This document shows, piece by piece, positions 4,967 to 6,284 of a stretch of DNA of 6,284 nucleotides. A program made the position numbers and the translations under genes. The stretch is from Nostoc cf. edaphicum LEGE 07299. GTDB taxonomy: Bacteria > Cyanobacteriota > Cyanobacteriia > Cyanobacteriales > Nostocaceae. Positions within the stretch are counted from its first letter, which is position 1. Every line of letters starts with the position of its first letter. The stretch covers positions 1 through 6,284 of the forward strand of contig NZ_JADEXF010000235.1 of NCBI RefSeq assembly GCF_015207245.1, written 5' to 3'. The notes below the pieces were generated by a model. It ran no database searches, was not told the origin of the DNA, and saw only the letters and a program-made list of their open reading frames with translations.

Positions 4967-5239
4967 CTATACGCTATTGCTAGAAGTTAATAGCTCATCC
5001 AGCTTGCCTTGACTATCTAAAGCGTGGATATCATCACAACCACCAACATGATCGTCATTGATGAAAATTTGCGGTAAAGAGCGCCGTCCATTTGCTCTTT
5101 GAGCCATTTTATTTCTGGCTGCTTCATCTCCGTCAATGCTGTATTCTGTAAATTCAACACCCTTACTCTTCAGCAAACTTTTAGCACGGATACAAAACGG
5201 GCAAGTTCTCCAAGTGTAAATTTCTACTTTTGCAGCCAT
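4967..5239 (-). CDS. grxC: Glutaredoxin (class I, dithiol CPFC)
   Basis: This is a small cytoplasmic thiol-disulfide oxidoreductase that reduces protein and mixed disulfides with electrons from glutathione. Its 90 residues fit the single-domain family. The strand VEIYTWRTCPFC carries the dithiol active site C13-P-F-C16. The cis-proline loop is SLPQIF (54-59, P56), where many family members read TVP. The glutathione-binding GGCDD motif is at 66-70, followed by a helix ending KLDELL. The cysteine within GGCDD (C68) is a third thiol, seen in other glutaredoxins of this type. The ATG at 5239 has a GAGGA site four bases upstream. It sits next to gshB, whose product makes its cofactor, although the 235-base gap leaves co-transcription open. 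The symbol follows the common GrxC family name; the exact paralogue is not certain. Confidence 0.94.
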   Translation of the reverse strand: MAAKVEIYTWRTCPFCIRAKSLLKSKGVEFTEYSIDGDEAARNKMAQRANGRRSLPQIFINDDHVGGCDDIHALDSQGKLDELLTSSNSV

Positions 5240-5243
5240 AAAG

Positions 5244-5248
5244 TCCTC
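5244..5248 (-). promoter_or_regulatory. Ribosome binding site of the glutaredoxin gene
   Basis: GAGGA on the minus strand lies four bases before the ATG at 5239. The spacing is slightly short but the match is good. Confidence 0.65.
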
Positions 5249-5339
5249 AAATTGATTTCATGCTTCTAATTTTAGAACTTTGCCACTGGTTGTAGCTGCT
5301 CTATCCCGTTTTGACTTGCTCTTCAAAAGTGGCTGACTG

Positions 5340-5353
5340 GATTTATATAAATC
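5340..5353. repeat. 14-bp AT palindrome upstream of glutaredoxin gene
   Basis: GATTTATATAAATC is perfectly symmetric, and one bulged base allows two more pairs (5337-5338 with 5354-5355). It lies about 100-115 bases before the glutaredoxin start, in a promoter-like position. A regulator site or AT-rich promoter element is possible; I cannot name a regulator. Confidence 0.4.
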
Positions 5354-5401
5354 AGTATGATGCTTTAATGTCTGATTAATAAGTAAAATTTATAAAACTA
5401 A

Positions 5402-5446
5402 GGGAGACACATCCGATCCCACGAGGGGATGCATCTGGTGTCTCCC
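5402..5446 (-). terminator. Strong hairpin terminator of the PEP-CTERM gene
   Basis: GGGAGACAC (5402-5410) and GTGTCTCCC (5438-5446) form a perfect 9-pair stem, with an inner 5-pair stem (5416-5420 with 5426-5430) around a 5-nt loop. On the minus strand it begins 10 bases after the PEP-CTERM stop and is followed by TTAGTTTTATAAATTTT, a T-rich tail. It should insulate the downstream glutaredoxin gene. The uridine tract is interrupted, but this is the clearest terminator in the window. Confidence 0.75.
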
Positions 5447-5456
5447 ATTGGAGCTT

Positions 5457-6182
5457 CTAGGCTACTGTAATTGAAGCTGATGCTAAAGGCTTTTTCTTCA
5501 CTACTCTTAGTGCACCCACAGCAAATAGCCCAAGGGCAACTACTGTAGTAGGCTCAGGCACCTTTTTAGGTGGTGGTGGTGGGGGAGTGTAGTAAGGGGC
5601 TTCTCCTTTGAGTTTGCTACTTCCGCCACGACTGTTTCCAGAACCGACGCTCATTAGGCGCACTCCAAAGTTTTCCTTAGAAAACTGAGCCAACGTTAAA
5701 GCTTTGGAACTATGGGATAGGGTAAAAATGGTAGATTGAATGTCGCCTTTTCCTTGACCTATACCTTCTTTACCAATTTCTACCCCAGCATCAAAGGAGA
5801 TGCCACCGCCATTGAGATTGTTACTGCCGCTACCAACAGAGTTAACTGTTCCAGCAGGGCCAAATTGTTTGTTTGTTACATCTGTACCTGCTACTTGAAG
5901 ACCACTGAGGAGTGAGTTATCTAAAATGTTGAAGAAAACACCACGGATGTCAGCAATTGTGTTGCTGCCAGTGGATAAATAATCTACTTTAAACTGAACT
6001 TTGCCAGTTCCTGCTATTGCGTCATCCAAGGTAAACTTCACCTGAGTATCCGCGCCGGTGAAGTCATTAATAGTGAAATTCATCGAAGCGGCATTAGCAG
6101 GGGCAAAAGCAGAAGACGATATCACAACGGCAGTAGCAGCCAAAAACGAAGGTATTGTTGCGCTGGAAAATAGATGTTTCAT
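5457..6182 (-). CDS. Secreted PEP-CTERM sorting-domain protein
   Basis: This is an exported protein of 241 residues from the ATG at 6182; a TTG three codons upstream (6191) is an alternative start. A signal peptide runs MKHLFSSATIPSFLAATAVV to about ANA-AS (cleavage near residue 31). The middle (about 32-195) is a Gly/Ser/Asn-rich, probably beta-rich domain that I cannot assign to a family. A proline run (PPPPPP, 200-205) leads to the sorting signal VPEPTT (208-213), a hydrophobic segment VVALGLFAVGALRVV and a basic cluster KKK (229-231). Such C-termini are normally processed by an exosortase, placing the protein at or outside the cell surface; no exosortase gene lies here. Ten residues (PLASASITVA) follow the basic cluster, more than usual. 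No good ribosome binding site is visible. A strong terminator follows. Substrate and role are unknown. Confidence 0.88.
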   Translation of the reverse strand: MKHLFSSATIPSFLAATAVVISSSAFAPANAASMNFTINDFTGADTQVKFTLDDAIAGTGKVQFKVDYLSTGSNTIADIRGVFFNILDNSLLSGLQVAGTDVTNKQFGPAGTVNSVGSGSNNLNGGGISFDAGVEIGKEGIGQGKGDIQSTIFTLSHSSKALTLAQFSKENFGVRLMSVGSGNSRGGSSKLKGEAPYYTPPPPPPKKVPEPTTVVALGLFAVGALRVVKKKPLASASITVA

Positions 6183-6206
6183 GTTAATCAATGTTTGGAA
6201 AACAAA

Positions 6207-6212
6207 ATAGTA
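6207..6212 (-). promoter_or_regulatory. Possible -10 box of the PEP-CTERM gene
   Basis: TACTAT on the minus strand lies 24 bases before the ATG. No convincing -35 box is seen 16-18 bases further upstream (TCCCAT at the 17-base position). The remaining DNA to the window end (6213-6284) shows no gene. Confidence 0.22.
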
Positions 6213-6284
6213 AGACTCAGTTGCTAATAATGGGAATTTGCTGCTTTCTATCCATGTAAAATCTGATGCACCCAGTGAAAAGTC

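Noticed and set aside
1..6284. CRISPR array, transposon, phage or defence system
   Set aside because: There are no spaced direct repeats, transposase, integrase or nuclease genes; the recognised genes are ordinary chromosomal ones.

Overview
The window looks like chromosomal DNA of a filamentous, probably heterocyst-forming cyanobacterium of the Nostoc/Anabaena type. The evidence is: an FtsZ with the long N-terminal extension and core I recognise from Anabaena; the gene order ftsQ-ftsZ-gshB-grx, which I recall from Anabaena sp. PCC 7120 (not checked); three exact HIP1 octamers (GCGATCGC); a short heptamer repeat after ftsZ; and a PEP-CTERM surface protein. Noncoding DNA is AT-rich and the gaps are long, as is usual in this group.

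Layout. 49-882 (+) is ftsQ, whose upstream partners lie outside the window. 883-1943 is a 1.06-kb gap with no recognisable gene. It holds several inverted repeats that could fold as RNA, weak promoter-like boxes and one doubtful ORF of 91 codons (1608-1883). 1944-3260 (+) is ftsZ. 3261-3756 is a noncoding stretch between convergent genes; it holds a heptamer repeat, a 71-nt imperfect inverted repeat and a 19-nt AT palindrome. 3757-4731 (-) is gshB (glutathione synthetase), 4967-5239 (-) is a CPFC glutaredoxin gene, and 5457-6182 (-) encodes a secreted PEP-CTERM protein. A strong hairpin terminator (5402-5446) separates the last two.

How the genes work together. ftsQ and ftsZ belong to the division machinery; ftsA is absent between them, as is normal for cyanobacteria. 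gshB and the glutaredoxin gene form a thiol-redox pair: one makes glutathione and the other uses it. They lie 235 bp apart, and gshB has its own promoter-like sequence and ribosome binding site, so they are not clearly one operon. The PEP-CTERM gene looks independent.

I see no defence system, CRISPR array, transposase, tRNA or rRNA, and no clear new multigene system. The best leads are noncoding: overlapping, mutually exclusive hairpins at 1027-1075, an extended stem at 1425-1478, a hairpin just before ftsZ (which lacks a Shine-Dalgarno sequence), and the 71-nt element after ftsZ. All pairings were found by eye; no folding energies or database searches were run.
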